Assembly (NCBI RefSeq): GCF_009687845.1
Contig: NZ_BLAD01000057.1
Location: 56,440 to 120,439, forward strand
Direction: 5' to 3'
DNA from: Acrocarpospora corrugata
Lineage (GTDB): Bacteria; Actinomycetota; Actinomycetes; Streptosporangiales; Streptosporangiaceae
Length of the DNA stretch: 64,000 nucleotides
Shown: piece after piece, positions 28,426 through 38,716 of the stretch
How the letters are laid out: every line of letters begins with the position of its first letter
How positions within the stretch are numbered: position 1 is the stretch's first letter
Made by a program: the position numbers and the translations under genes
The notes under the pieces: model-generated
The model's database searches: none
The model's input: the letters and a program-made list of their open reading frames with translations, nothing else
What the model was told of the DNA's origin: nothing

Positions 28426-31083
28426 TTAGTTTCCTGTGCCGAAGCAGGCGAAGCCTGGGATGTCGGTTTCGAGGGCTGCGGTGGCGAGTGATTGGGCTGG
28501 GGAGTGGCCGGTTGCCAGTAGTTCGTGGAAGCGGCGCATTAGGACGAGTGCTTCCTCGTCTCGTACGGGGACTACGCCGGCGATGACGCATTTGGCTCCT
28601 TGTTCGAGGAAGGCGCCGGCCAAGCCCCATGCGATGCCGTCCATGGGGGCGTGGGCCATGCCTGCTTCGCAGGCCGAGAGCACGACCACGGGTGGCACGC
28701 GGGTGACGCGCAGCAGTTCGTAGGCCATCAATGGGCCGTCTGTGAGGGCGATGCTGGAAAGCATTGGGCTGCGTGGGGAGAACATGCCGTGTGCGGCTAT
28801 GTGCAGAATTGCCGCCGATCCGAGTGCCTCGATGACCGCTTCTTTGTTTGCTGGGATGGTGGTGGCGTTCTGGTGGGTCTGAGCTATTGCCCGGACCTCG
28901 TCGAGAGCGTGTATCAGGCCGGGTCCGGCCACGCCGATAACGAGGGAATTGGGTTCGGACCTGGGTGGGGTTCCGCCCGCGTGGGAGTTCACCGAAAGCG
29001 GGCAACCCCGGAGCGAGGGCAGCAGGGGCCAGGGGAGGGTGTGGAGCGAGCCGGTGGGGACTACGATCATCGGGCCGGGTTTCAGGTGGAGAGGTCCCAG
29101 CAGTACCGCGTCCAGGGCCGCAAGTTCCGCTTCCGGCATCGATGTGCAGCCAGGTCCGGCATCCCGCAGATTGCGACGCCGTAGTTGATAGCGAATCCGG
29201 ATTGTGGCTTCGGCTATTTCGGCATACGAGCCGATCGCGTGCAACTCGCAGTCACCGTCCTGGGCAACTACCGCGAAGAGTTCGTCTTCGTGCCGGACGT
29301 ATTCCACGAGGCAGTCTGGGCCGATGGTCAAAACGTTGTCGGTGGGGCGGCGGGTGAAGGTGCTGGTGAAGTCGCCGCGGACCACTGAGCGCCATCGTTC
29401 CGCCCAGGTGAGTACTGCACGGCCGTCGCCTTGTAGCAGGGCGAGTTCGAGGCCGAAGGCGGCCAGGTCCTCGGCGCCTCGAACCGCGTGCGCCCGTATT
29501 TCCGCGGCTCCGACGATCATCGGGCCGTCGATGCCCTGATCTGAGGTGGGGGAGAGCGTCGTCAGGAAAGTGCCGATGCCTGCCTCTACCGAGGCCATGG
29601 CGGCGGAGTCCTCCCCGTTCATGTGGTGGAGGGCGGCTTGGGCGTGGTGACGGACTACCGGGCGGGTACGCGAATCGAGGAGGCGGGACAGCTGGACGGT
29701 CGCCGCCTCCCGATCTTCCAGTCGCTTCGCGGTGCGTCCAGCGAGTAGGCGGAGCGAATCCGCTTGGGCGTGCCAGCCGGTGTCGACGAGGTCGTCCGCG
29801 CATGCGTACAGGTCGGCCAGGAGGCCAGGGAACGCTGGGGCGGGCTGATCGGCTTGAGCCAGTCGAGCCCGCAGCACTATGTCAGTGGCCAACGGAGCCC
29901 ATCGGCTTCGGCCTTGGTCGAGAAGTTCGGCGTGGGCGGTCTCCGCCGTCTGCTGGGCTTGGAAGGGATCTCCCGTGAGGAGTTCCACTTGGGCCAGGAG
30001 AAGCCGGGCATCACTCAAAGCCACCTGCGCATTCGAGGCGGCCAGGACAGGAACGGCCTTCTCCAGGAGCGACCGTGCTTCGTTTGGGAGACGCGCGGCG
30101 ACCAGCGCCTGGGCGAAATCGGTGCGCATCGCCGCCAGCCGCTCCGGAAAACCGAGAAGCGAATGCTCAGCGGCTTGATAACTCTCAAAGGCGGCCGGAA
30201 TATCGCCTCGCCGCGCAGCCGCGAAGGGAAGATTGCCCTCAGCCAGCATCGCCAGATGACTGAGCCCCGAACCCTTGGCGACCTCAGCCGAACACGTGAG
30301 ATCGGCCACCGCCTCACCGAATCGTTCGAGGAACACATACGCCAGACCACGATTGAGCAGCGCCCCCGCATGAAAACGCGGATCTTCGACCAGCGCCGGG
30401 ATAACCGCCGTACACCCAGCAGCCGCCTCCAGATGACGACCGACCAGCACCAAGGGAACCGCCCGCTGAACCTCCAGCCGACAACGATCCAGCCCGACCA
30501 AGTCGGATTCGATCCGATCGGCCAGCTCAAGCGCAGCCTCGGGATCACCCAGCAGCGCCCGAAGCGGCACCTGCGACATCCCCGCCTGCGCCGCAACCCC
30601 CGGCAGCCCAACCGCCTCCTCAGCCGCCCGACTCAGCAACTCATCCGCCAACGGCAGATCCCCAAGCTCCCAAACCGCCAACGCCATCCCCCGCAACGCG
30701 ATCGACGCCGCCTCCCGCTGCCGCCCCCGCCCACTCACCTCAAGAACAGCCTCCGCCTCCACCCGTGCCGCCCGAGGATCCCGCCCAGCCAACTCAACGG
30801 CCCTCACCGCCCGAACGACCAGCGGATCCACACCACCATCGAGACCGTCTCCACCCCTCGCGGCCTGATCCCCAAGCGAATTCGCACCGCCCTGGAGAAT
30901 GCCTGCGGTCTTGTCGGCGGGAGGTTCAGATGGATTCGCGCCGACCGGCTCGTTGAGATCCGCGCCGCCGCCGAGGACATCCTCAGCTCTCGCGGTCTGA
31001 TTCTTGGGCGGAGTTCTGTCGGGGTCGACAACGTCTTTGGTGCTGGGAGCGCGAGATGTGAGCAGATCTGCCCTGATGTCCAT
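28426..31083 (-). CDS. TPR-CHAT caspase-like protein
   Basis: 885 residues. About residues 85-560 are helical repeats with TPR-like spacing (RAARVEAEAVL, LADELLSRAAEEA, HAGALLNRGLAYVF, AAFESYQAAEHSL). The C-terminal CHAT domain carries the predicted catalytic dyad H765 (IAAHGMFSP) and C805 (LSACEAG), as in separase/caspase-related peptidases. Residues 1-85 are a Gly/Asp/Pro-rich extension; the conserved-looking start is near VDPLVVRAVRAVELA, so the true start may be later than ATG 31083. Upstream genes encode a repeat protein and an ECF sigma factor. Expected role: signal-triggered proteolysis after TPR-mediated sensing; the substrate is unknown. Confidence 0.85.
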   Translation of the reverse strand: MDIRADLLTSRAPSTKDVVDPDRTPPKNQTARAEDVLGGGADLNEPVGANPSEPPADKTAGILQGGANSLGDQAARGGDGLDGGVDPLVVRAVRAVELAGRDPRAARVEAEAVLEVSGRGRQREAASIALRGMALAVWELGDLPLADELLSRAAEEAVGLPGVAAQAGMSQVPLRALLGDPEAALELADRIESDLVGLDRCRLEVQRAVPLVLVGRHLEAAAGCTAVIPALVEDPRFHAGALLNRGLAYVFLERFGEAVADLTCSAEVAKGSGLSHLAMLAEGNLPFAAARRGDIPAAFESYQAAEHSLLGFPERLAAMRTDFAQALVAARLPNEARSLLEKAVPVLAASNAQVALSDARLLLAQVELLTGDPFQAQQTAETAHAELLDQGRSRWAPLATDIVLRARLAQADQPAPAFPGLLADLYACADDLVDTGWHAQADSLRLLAGRTAKRLEDREAATVQLSRLLDSRTRPVVRHHAQAALHHMNGEDSAAMASVEAGIGTFLTTLSPTSDQGIDGPMIVGAAEIRAHAVRGAEDLAAFGLELALLQGDGRAVLTWAERWRSVVRGDFTSTFTRRPTDNVLTIGPDCLVEYVRHEDELFAVVAQDGDCELHAIGSYAEIAEATIRIRYQLRRRNLRDAGPGCTSMPEAELAALDAVLLGPLHLKPGPMIVVPTGSLHTLPWPLLPSLRGCPLSVNSHAGGTPPRSEPNSLVIGVAGPGLIHALDEVRAIAQTHQNATTIPANKEAVIEALGSAAILHIAAHGMFSPRSPMLSSIALTDGPLMAYELLRVTRVPPVVVLSACEAGMAHAPMDGIAWGLAGAFLEQGAKCVIAGVVPVRDEEALVLMRRFHELLATGHSPAQSLATAALETDIPGFACFGTGN

Positions 31084-31370
31084 TGAGTCTGCGGTGCTTG
31101 CCTCGGCGCCAGAGGGCTGTGGGCCGATGCGGTGTTCGGTGGGTTCGGTGATCTTGGCGGTTCGGGTGGTGCGGGGATCTGCGGCGGAGGTGATTTGGGG
31201 TTTCTCGGCGTCTGGTTGTTGCCTGGCGGGGGGTTTCGTTGGCTTGGTGGGTGTTGGGGTCTGGGGTGGGAGTGGATCCGTGCCGGGGACGATGTCGGGT
31301 TCCCTTCTCTGGTCCGCCCGGGGTTCTTTGGTGGGGCTCGGTGCTGCTGTTGTGGGGTGTTGAGGGTGGT

Positions 31371-32048
31371 TCAGGCGCGGGCGCGGAGCCAGCGGGTGGC
31401 GGTGGAGGGGTTTTCGGGGTGGTGGTGGACGATGCTGAGCCAGCCGGGTGGGAGGCCGGTGGCGGCGAAGTGGCCGTCGGGGGTGGGGGTGCGGATTTTG
31501 CTGATGTGGGGGGTGCGGATTTCGATCCAGGTGTCGGGGGCGGGGGCGGGGGTGAGGTGGCCGGCTACTTCGAGGCGGCCGTTGGTGAGGGTTAGTTCGA
31601 TGTCGATGGTCAGGGTGTCGGTGGTGAAGCGGTGGCGTTGGGGTTCTGAGCCGGAGCGGGCGCCGGAGGCGGCGGCCACGTCGGTGGGGGTGGCGATGAT
31701 CGCGCCGGGGAGGCGGAGGGCGTAGGCGGCGACGGCGTCGGTGCTGACGCGGTCGGGGACGGGGTCGGTGCCGGAGGCGAGGCGCATGGCGGCCAGGACG
31801 TAGGTGGAGAGGCCGTTGGGTTCGTCGGTCGAGAGACCGTCGGGTTCGGCGGTGGGGACGCGGTCAGGCGTGGCGGCGGAGACGTGGTCGGGCTCGGCCG
31901 TGGATAGATCGCCGGGTTCGTCAGTGCGGGGGCCGTTGGGTTCGCTGGTGGGGAGGACCTCGGGTTCGGGGTGGGAGAGGCCCTCGGGGTTGTTGGGGGA
32001 GACGGGCTCAGGGTTGTTGGGGGTGGTGCCCTCGGGTTTGGGGGTCAT
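31371..32048 (-). CDS. Repeat-rich protein between sigma factor and CHAT gene
   Basis: 225 residues. The first 75 residues are degenerate Pro/Glu/Asp repeats (EPDGLST, DEPNGLST, EPNGPRT, EPGDLST), followed by a helix (YVLAAMRLASGTDP) and an 80-residue beta-rich domain (TIDIELTLTNGRLEVAGHLTPAP ... FAATGLPPGWLSIV) resembling carboxypeptidase-regulatory-like sandwiches. No membrane helix and no zinc anti-sigma motif. It starts 28 nt after the sigma stop; 287 nt separate it from the CHAT start. It may act as an adaptor or an unusual anti-sigma factor (inference). I do not recognise the family. Confidence 0.7.
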   Translation of the reverse strand: MTPKPEGTTPNNPEPVSPNNPEGLSHPEPEVLPTSEPNGPRTDEPGDLSTAEPDHVSAATPDRVPTAEPDGLSTDEPNGLSTYVLAAMRLASGTDPVPDRVSTDAVAAYALRLPGAIIATPTDVAAASGARSGSEPQRHRFTTDTLTIDIELTLTNGRLEVAGHLTPAPAPDTWIEIRTPHISKIRTPTPDGHFAATGLPPGWLSIVHHHPENPSTATRWLRARA

Positions 32049-32076
32049 TGGGGTGGCGTCCTTTTTGCGGGCGCGG

Positions 32077-32601
32077 TCATGGGGATTCCTCCAGGAGGGC
32101 GCGGAGGCGGGAGTGGCAGCGGGCGCGGGTGGCGCTGACGCTGCCGAGGGGCATGTTCATGCGGGCCGCGATCTGGGCGTAGCGGGCGTCGGGGTTGAGG
32201 GCGAAGAGGAGGAGCATGGTGCGGCAGGGCTCGTCGAGGGTGGCGGCGCGGTCCCAGACGTGGCGGCCGTACTCGGCGTCGACTACGGCGGTGGACGGGT
32301 CGGGGACGCTGGGGTCGCCGAGGTCGGGCAGGTCGACGGGGTGTTCGGCGCGGGAGCGGCGGGAGAGGCGGTAGGCCTCGTGCCGGGTGGTGGTGATCAG
32401 CCAGGCGCCGACCTTGGTGGGGTCCCGGATTCGGTCGTAACTCTCGACCAGGCGTAACCACGCCCCCTGGACCGCGTCGGCCGCGTCGGTGGCGCTGAGG
32501 CCGCAGGCCCGCGCCACCGCCCACATCCGGCCGTCGAATCTGGCGACCAGATCCTTCCAAGCGGTCTCATCGAGAGCGGGCAAAGACGTCTCTTGAGGCA
32601 T
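32077..32601 (-). CDS. ECF-type sigma factor heading the CHAT operon
   Basis: 174 residues. Region 2 (FDGRMWAVARACGLSATDAADAVQGAWLRLVESYDRIRDPTKVGAWL) and region 4 (LDEPCRTMLLLFALNPDARYAQIAARMNMPLGSVSATRARCHSRL) are intact. ATG 32601 is chosen over upstream starts because a GGAAAG-type site lies 8 nt before it and MPQETSLPALDE makes a sensible opening. It precedes the repeat protein and the CHAT protein on the same strand. It should direct RNA polymerase to a specific promoter set, perhaps its own operon; the controlling input would then be the downstream proteins. Confidence 0.87.
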   Translation of the reverse strand: MPQETSLPALDETAWKDLVARFDGRMWAVARACGLSATDAADAVQGAWLRLVESYDRIRDPTKVGAWLITTTRHEAYRLSRRSRAEHPVDLPDLGDPSVPDPSTAVVDAEYGRHVWDRAATLDEPCRTMLLLFALNPDARYAQIAARMNMPLGSVSATRARCHSRLRALLEESP

Positions 32602-32956
32602 GGCACGACTTTCCGGGCTACTGTCCGCGCTGACGGATAAGCGTTGCGTGAGCACTCTACCCAGCGAGCGTGATCCCGATCCCGCGATCGGTGAATTGTT
32701 CGCCGCCCGCCGGAAGGGTCACGGCCACGCCGGGCCGCCCGGCTCGGGCTTCACCAGCGGCTTTCCCATCCGATGGGTTTGGGCGTATGTTTACTCCCCG
32801 TGGTTTGTCGAATCCACACGGTTGTCAAGTGCGAATAGGTATGACCCTGGTCTGGTGCCTCGCCGCGACGGACGGTAGTCTCTCCTAGAGTCACTAGTGA
32901 TCATCCCAGTATGAGGCCGTTGGGGAAGGCGCACCTCGTACGAAACGGGAGGTCCG
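32602..32956. other. Divergent intergenic region (sigma/CHAT operon and DUF3145 gene)
   Basis: 355 bases between divergent genes; promoters for both must lie here. I see TTGTCA-like and TTGCGT-like hexamers but no convincing, correctly spaced -35/-10 pair, no RNA gene and no repeat. The DUF3145 end holds GGGAGG just before its GTG start. Confidence 0.4.
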
Positions 32957-33454
32957 GTGGCTGCTGCTCGTGGCGTGCTGTACGTCCACTCGGCTCAGCC
33001 TGCGCTGTGCCCGCACATTGAGTGGGCTGTCGCAGGCGTTCTTGGCGTTCCCGTCGATCTGACGTGGACCCCTCAGCCCGCCGCGCCCGGCGCTTTGCGC
33101 GCCCAGGCGGAATGGGAGGGTCGCGCGGGTACGGCGGCGTCGGTCACGTCATCGCTGATGGGGTGGCAGCGCATTCGCTTCGAGATCACCGAGGACGCCT
33201 CACCAGGCGTGGACGGCTCCCGACATGCCTACACCCCGACGCTGGGGGCGTACACCGCTGTCATCGGCGCCAGCGGTGACATCCAGGTCCCCGAGGACCG
33301 TCTCCGCAACGTCATGCTGATGGCCGCCCAGGGCCGTGTAGTCCTGGAGGACGAACTCGACCGCCTGCTCGGCAAGCAGTGGGACGAGGAACTCGAATCC
33401 TTCCGCTACGCTGGCGAGGGCGCCCCGGTCCGCTGGCTGCACGCCGCCGTCTGA
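32957..33454 (+). CDS. DUF3145 family protein
   Basis: 165 residues, a well-conserved actinobacterial family with VLYVHSAQPALCPHIEWAV, LGVPVDLTWTPQPA, WQRIRFEITEDAS and LGAYTAVIGASGDIQVPEDRLR. No signal peptide or membrane helix. GTG 32957 follows GGGAGG by about 5 nt. In streptomycetes and relatives this gene sits beside the fatty-acid-synthesis block, as here, where it converges on accD with a long hairpin between them. Function unknown; the context suggests a link to lipid or envelope metabolism (inference). Confidence 0.88.
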   Translation: MAAARGVLYVHSAQPALCPHIEWAVAGVLGVPVDLTWTPQPAAPGALRAQAEWEGRAGTAASVTSSLMGWQRIRFEITEDASPGVDGSRHAYTPTLGAYTAVIGASGDIQVPEDRLRNVMLMAAQGRVVLEDELDRLLGKQWDEELESFRYAGEGAPVRWLHAAV

Positions 33455-33674
33455 CTCGTGCACCGGGTGGCTTCGGCCACCCACGTCCTGTTCGTCGCGC
33501 CCTGGCCCCCTGGACTCGTCGAATCCACCTCGGCCCGCGCCCAGGCTCGTCGAGTCCGCCTCAGCCGACGGCCAAGGCTCGTCGAACCACCTCGGCCGCG
33601 TCCCTGAGGCCCGTCCGGCCTCGTCGGCCCAGCCCCCGATAGCCGCGCGACACGGCTATCCCCGTAAACGCCGA

Positions 33675-33706
33675 AAGGGCGCCCGGCACGCGTGCCGGGC
33701 GCCCTT
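33675..33706. terminator. 32-bp perfect palindromic terminator
   Basis: A perfect inverted repeat with 16-nt arms meeting at the centre (33675-33690 with 33691-33706), G+C-rich inside and AAGG/CCTT outside. It lies between the convergent DUF3145 and accD genes. The stretch before it (about 33500-33640) has several degenerate GGCTCGTCGA-type repeats of no obvious function. Confidence 0.88.
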
Positions 33707-33715
33707 CGAGGCTGA

Positions 33716-35134
33716 TTACAGCGGGATGTTGCCGTGCGCCCCGCGGGCCGGGGTCGCCTGGGCGAGGACCTTGGCGATGGCGCCACGGGTTTCGCCGGGC
33801 TCGATGACCTCGTCCACGACGCCGAGGTCGACGGCGCGGGACAGGCCGCCGGCGACCTTCTCGTGCTCTTCGGCGAGGCGGGTCTCGAGTTCGGCGCGCT
33901 CCTCCTCGGGGGCCGCGGCCAGGTCGCGGCGCTTGAGGATGCGGACGGCGGCGACCGCGCCCATGACGGCCACCACGGCGGTCGGCCAGGCGAAGACGCG
34001 GGTGGCGCCGAGCGAGCGGGAGTTCATCGCGATGTACGCGCCGCCGTACGCCTTGCGCGTCACCAGCGTGACCCGGGGGACCGAGGCTTCGGCGAAGGCG
34101 TGCAGGAGCTTCGCGCCGCGGCGGACCACGCCGTCGTGCTCCTGGCCGACGCCGGGCAGGTAGCCGGGGACGTCGACGAGGACGACCAGGGGGACCCCGA
34201 AGGCATCGCACATCCGTACAAAGCGGGCGGCTTTTTCGGCGGAGGCGGAGTCGAGGCAGCCGCCGAGGCGCATCGGGTTGTTGGCGACGACGCCGACCGT
34301 GCGGCCGCCGAGGCGGCCCAGGGTGGTGACGATGTTGGGGGCCCACTTGGGGTGGAGCTCGACGCCGGGCTCGTCCAGCAGGCCGTTGATGAGCGGGTGC
34401 ACGTCGTAGGCGCGGCGCGGGTTCTCGGGGAGCAGCGCGGAGAAGTCGACCTCCTCGACGGCGCGGACCCGGCCCTGGTGGCCGAGCATGCTCGCCAGTT
34501 CGCGGGCCCGGAGCAGGGCTTCGGCCTCGCCCTTGGTGACCACGTGCACGACGCCGCTGCGCTTGCTGTGCGGCTCGGGGCCGCCGAGGGCGGCCATGTC
34601 GATCTTCTCGCCGGTGACGCTGCGGACCACGTCGGGGCCGGTGACGAAGATGCGGCCCTGGTCGGCCAGGATGACGATGTCGGTCAGCGCGGGACCGTAC
34701 GCGGCGCCGCCGGCGGCGGCGCCGACCACGACGGAGATCTGCGGGACGACGCCGGACGCCTTGGTCATCGCGGCGAAGACGCGGCCGACGGCGTGCAGCG
34801 ACTCCACGCCCTCGGCCAGCCGGGCCCCGCCGGAGTGCCAGACCCCGATGACGGGGACGCGCTCGCGGACCGCCACGTCGTAGGCGTGCACGATGTGCTC
34901 GCAGCCTTCGCTGCCCATCGCGCCGCCCTGGATCCTGGCGTCGCTGCAGAAGGCGACCACGGGGACGCCTTCGATGCGGCCGGTCACGGCGAAGACGCCG
35001 CTCTTGTCCTCGGGGGAGATCGGCCGGATCGAGCCTTCGTCGAGCAGGTGGCCGAGCCGGACCTGCGGGTCGCGGGGATCCTCGGCCTCCTGATCGGAGG
35101 AGGGAGTCACCACCCTGTTGTCGACTACCGTCAT
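33716..35134 (-). CDS. accD: Acyl-CoA carboxylase beta (carboxyltransferase) subunit
   Basis: 472 residues with both halves of the carboxyltransferase fold: GSEGCEHIVHAYDVA, GVWHSGGARLAEGVESL and VVGAAAGGAAYGPALTDIVI (acyl-CoA side), then ANNPMRLGGCLDSASAEKAARFVRMCDAF, LVDVPGYLPGVGQEHDGVVRRGAK and TRKAYGGAYIAMNSRSLGA (carboxybiotin side). It carboxylates acetyl-CoA (and perhaps propionyl-CoA) with a separate biotin-bearing alpha subunit, giving malonyl-CoA for the neighbouring fatty acid synthase. It is the last gene of the fabD-fabH-acpP-fabF operon, 11 nt after fabF. Confidence 0.93.
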   Translation of the reverse strand: MTVVDNRVVTPSSDQEAEDPRDPQVRLGHLLDEGSIRPISPEDKSGVFAVTGRIEGVPVVAFCSDARIQGGAMGSEGCEHIVHAYDVAVRERVPVIGVWHSGGARLAEGVESLHAVGRVFAAMTKASGVVPQISVVVGAAAGGAAYGPALTDIVILADQGRIFVTGPDVVRSVTGEKIDMAALGGPEPHSKRSGVVHVVTKGEAEALLRARELASMLGHQGRVRAVEEVDFSALLPENPRRAYDVHPLINGLLDEPGVELHPKWAPNIVTTLGRLGGRTVGVVANNPMRLGGCLDSASAEKAARFVRMCDAFGVPLVVLVDVPGYLPGVGQEHDGVVRRGAKLLHAFAEASVPRVTLVTRKAYGGAYIAMNSRSLGATRVFAWPTAVVAVMGAVAAVRILKRRDLAAAPEEERAELETRLAEEHEKVAGGLSRAVDLGVVDEVIEPGETRGAIAKVLAQATPARGAHGNIPL

Positions 35135-35145
35135 CTGCGTGCCTC

Positions 35146-36378
<1,233 letters not shown>

Positions 36379-36442
36379 TTGTCTGCACTCCTCATAACTC
36401 GCGCTGATCAGGGCGGAGCCGGCAGGCCCCGTGGGGTCAGGT

Positions 36443-36682
36443 CTAGGCCTGGATGAAGTTGATGACGTCCTTGACGGTCTTCAGGTGCTTCAGCTGGTCG
36501 TCGGGGATCTCCGCGCCGAACTCGTCCTGGGCCGCCACAGCGATCTCGACCATGGAGAGCGAGTCGATGTCGAGGTCGTCCACGAAGTTCTTCTCGGGGG
36601 TGACGTCGGCGGCCGGGATGCCGGTGATCTCGTTGATGATCTTGCCGAGTCCCGCGAGGATCTCCTGCTCAGTCGCTGCCAT
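36443..36682 (-). CDS. acpP: Acyl carrier protein
   Basis: 79 residues, four-helix ACP with the phosphopantetheine serine S41 in the DIDSLSMVEI motif and an acidic helix II. It carries growing acyl chains between FabD, FabH and FabF. ATG 36682 has a GGAG-type site. It stands between fabH and fabF in the conserved order fabD-fabH-acpP-fabF. Confidence 0.97.
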   Translation of the reverse strand: MAATEQEILAGLGKIINEITGIPAADVTPEKNFVDDLDIDSLSMVEIAVAAQDEFGAEIPDDQLKHLKTVKDVINFIQA

Positions 36683-36743
36683 GTCGCTGTATCTCCTTTT
36701 AGGGTGGTTTTCTGGGTTCCGTACGGCCGGAGCCGTACAAGTC

Positions 36744-37700
36744 TCAGGGGATCTCGATGACCTGCGAGGCGTAGGTCAGGCCGGCGCCGAAGCCGAGCAG
36801 CAGGGCCAGGCCGCCCGAGGGCACCTCGCCGCGCTCGATCATGCGGGACAGCGCCAGCGGGATGGACGCGGCCGAGGTGTTCCCGGCCAGCACGATGTCC
36901 TTGGCCACGACCGCGTTGGTGGCGCCGATCTTGCGGGCGATCGCCTCGATGATGCGCAGGTTGGCCTGGTGCGGCACGAAGGCGGCGAGTTCCGCGGGAT
37001 CCACCCCGGCACGCTCGCACGCTTCCCTGGCGATCGGGTGAAGGGCCGTGGTGGCCCAGCGGAACACCGTCTGGCCTTCCTGGTTCAGCGCCGAGTTGCG
37101 GTCCTTGATCATGATCGCGTCGGCCTTGTCGCCGGCGCTGCCCCACACCACGGGGCCGATGCCGGGGGTCTCTGACGGCACGACCACGGCCGCGCCGGCG
37201 CCGTCCGCGAAGATCACCGAGGTGGCGCGGTCCTGGATGTCCACCCACTGGGTGAGCTTCTCGGTGCCGATGACCAGCACGTTCTTCGCCGACCCCGCCC
37301 GGATCGCGTCACTGGCCGAGGCCAGCGCGTAGCAGAACCCGGCGCAGGCCGCGTTAACGTCGTAGGCGCCGGGGGCGTCGATGCCCAGCCGGTGCGACAC
37401 CCGCCCGGCGGCGTTCGGGATCTGGGCCTCCAGCGTGCAGGTGGCCACGATCACCAGGTCGATGTCGCCCGCGGCCAGGCCGCTGGCGGCCAGCGCCTTG
37501 CCGCCGGCCTGCACGGCCAGGTCGATCTCGGACTCCTCGGGCCCGGCGAACCGGCGCTCCTTGATCCCGACCCGGCTCTGGATCCACGCGTCGTTGGTCT
37601 CGATCAGTTTGGCGAGGTCGTCGTTGGTGACCACGTTGGCGGGCTGGTAGTGCCCGAACGCCAGCACCTTCGCACCCGGAGCGCCCTGGGGAAGCTTCAC
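36744..37700 (-). CDS. fabH: Beta-ketoacyl-ACP synthase III
   Basis: 318 residues. The catalytic triad is visible: NAACAGFCYA (Cys), VPHQAN (His) and LAGNTSAAS (Asn). It condenses a starter acyl-CoA with malonyl-ACP and sets the branched or straight chain pattern. GTG 37700 is chosen over the longer frame because AAGGAGG lies 7 nt upstream and the fabD stop overlaps it in GTGA. The N-terminus VKLPQGAPGAKVLAFGHYQP is normal for actinobacterial FabH, with a slightly extended lead. Regulated with the rest of the operon, probably by the PucR/FasR-type gene. Confidence 0.95.
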   Translation of the reverse strand: MKLPQGAPGAKVLAFGHYQPANVVTNDDLAKLIETNDAWIQSRVGIKERRFAGPEESEIDLAVQAGGKALAASGLAAGDIDLVIVATCTLEAQIPNAAGRVSHRLGIDAPGAYDVNAACAGFCYALASASDAIRAGSAKNVLVIGTEKLTQWVDIQDRATSVIFADGAGAAVVVPSETPGIGPVVWGSAGDKADAIMIKDRNSALNQEGQTVFRWATTALHPIAREACERAGVDPAELAAFVPHQANLRIIEAIARKIGATNAVVAKDIVLAGNTSAASIPLALSRMIERGEVPSGGLALLLGFGAGLTYASQVIEIP

Positions 37701-38599
37701 TGCAACGCCTCCTTGGCGGCGGTCCGCGCGGTTTCCAGGTCGTCGGGGGTCTTCAGCGCCACGGCCCGCACTCCGGTCAGGCCGCGTTTGGCCAGTCCCG
37801 CCAGCGTGCCGCCGGGCAGCAGTTCGATCATCGTGGTGACGCCCCTGTCGGCCATGGCCGCCATGCACAGGTCCCAGCGGACCGGCCGGCTGACCTGGGC
37901 GACCAGGCGCTCCAGCAGGTCGGCGCCGGTCTCCACCAGCGCGCCGTCGGCGTTGGAGAGCAGCGGCACGGCCGGGTCGGCCGGGGTGACCCCGGCGGCG
38001 GCCGCGCGCAGCTGGGCGACGGCGGGAGCCATGTGCTCGGTGTGGAAGGCGCCCGCCACCGAGAGCGCGATCAGCCGGGCGCGCTGCGGCGGGTCGGCCT
38101 TGAAGGCCGCCAGCTGCTCCAGCGTGCCGCCGGCCACGATCTGGCCCGCGCCGTTCATGTTGGCCGGGGTCAGGCCGTGTTTCTCGACCGACTCCAGCAC
38201 GTCCACCCCGCCGAGCACGGCGGTCATCCCGGTCGCGGTGGCGGTGGCGGCCTTGGCCATCGCCTGGGCGCGCTCCCGGATGAGGGTCAGCGACTGTTCC
38301 ACGGTGAGCACCCCGGCGATGGTGGCGGCGGCGAACTCGCCGACACTGTGCCCGGCGACCAGGTCAGGGGCGACACCGAGGGCCTCGTACGCGGCGAGAG
38401 CGGAGGCCACCAGCAGCGGCTGGGCCACCGCGGTGTCCTTGATCTCGTCGGCGTCCGCCGTGGTGCCGTACCCGATCAGATCGAGGCCGGCGATCTCCGA
38501 CCACGCCGACAGGCGGTCGCGGAACCCGGGGATCTCCAGCCACGGACTCAGGAAGCCTGGGGTTTGGGCGCCTTGTCCCGGCGCGACGATGACGAGCAC
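37697..38599 (-). CDS. fabD: Malonyl-CoA:ACP transacylase
   Basis: 300 residues. The nucleophile elbow GHSVGE has S85; the GQGAQ motif near residue 8 and the conserved HTEHMAPA block (catalytic His) are present. It moves malonyl from CoA to ACP. GTG 38599 opens MLVIVAPGQGAQ directly, as expected; the upstream GGGAG has only 1-nt spacing, so initiation may be weak. It is the first gene of the fabD-fabH-acpP-fabF-accD operon, downstream of the PucR-type regulator with a 117-nt gap. Confidence 0.95.
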   Translation of the reverse strand: MLVIVAPGQGAQTPGFLSPWLEIPGFRDRLSAWSEIAGLDLIGYGTTADADEIKDTAVAQPLLVASALAAYEALGVAPDLVAGHSVGEFAAATIAGVLTVEQSLTLIRERAQAMAKAATATATGMTAVLGGVDVLESVEKHGLTPANMNGAGQIVAGGTLEQLAAFKADPPQRARLIALSVAGAFHTEHMAPAVAQLRAAAAGVTPADPAVPLLSNADGALVETGADLLERLVAQVSRPVRWDLCMAAMADRGVTTMIELLPGGTLAGLAKRGLTGVRAVALKTPDDLETARTAAKEALQ

Positions 38600-38716
38600 A
38601 CTCCCAACCCTGCCCTGTAGAAGTTCGCCACACTGATAGGGATGTGCACGAAGTTGGTCTGGGCGTTTTTGTTGGGTTCCTACAGTTCAGGTTTCTCAGG
38701 TGTTTCTCAGAGTCGC

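Noticed and set aside
33500..33640. Degenerate GGCTCGTCGA-like repeats before the accD terminator
   Set aside because: Too imperfect and short to call as a named repeat; mentioned with the terminator only.
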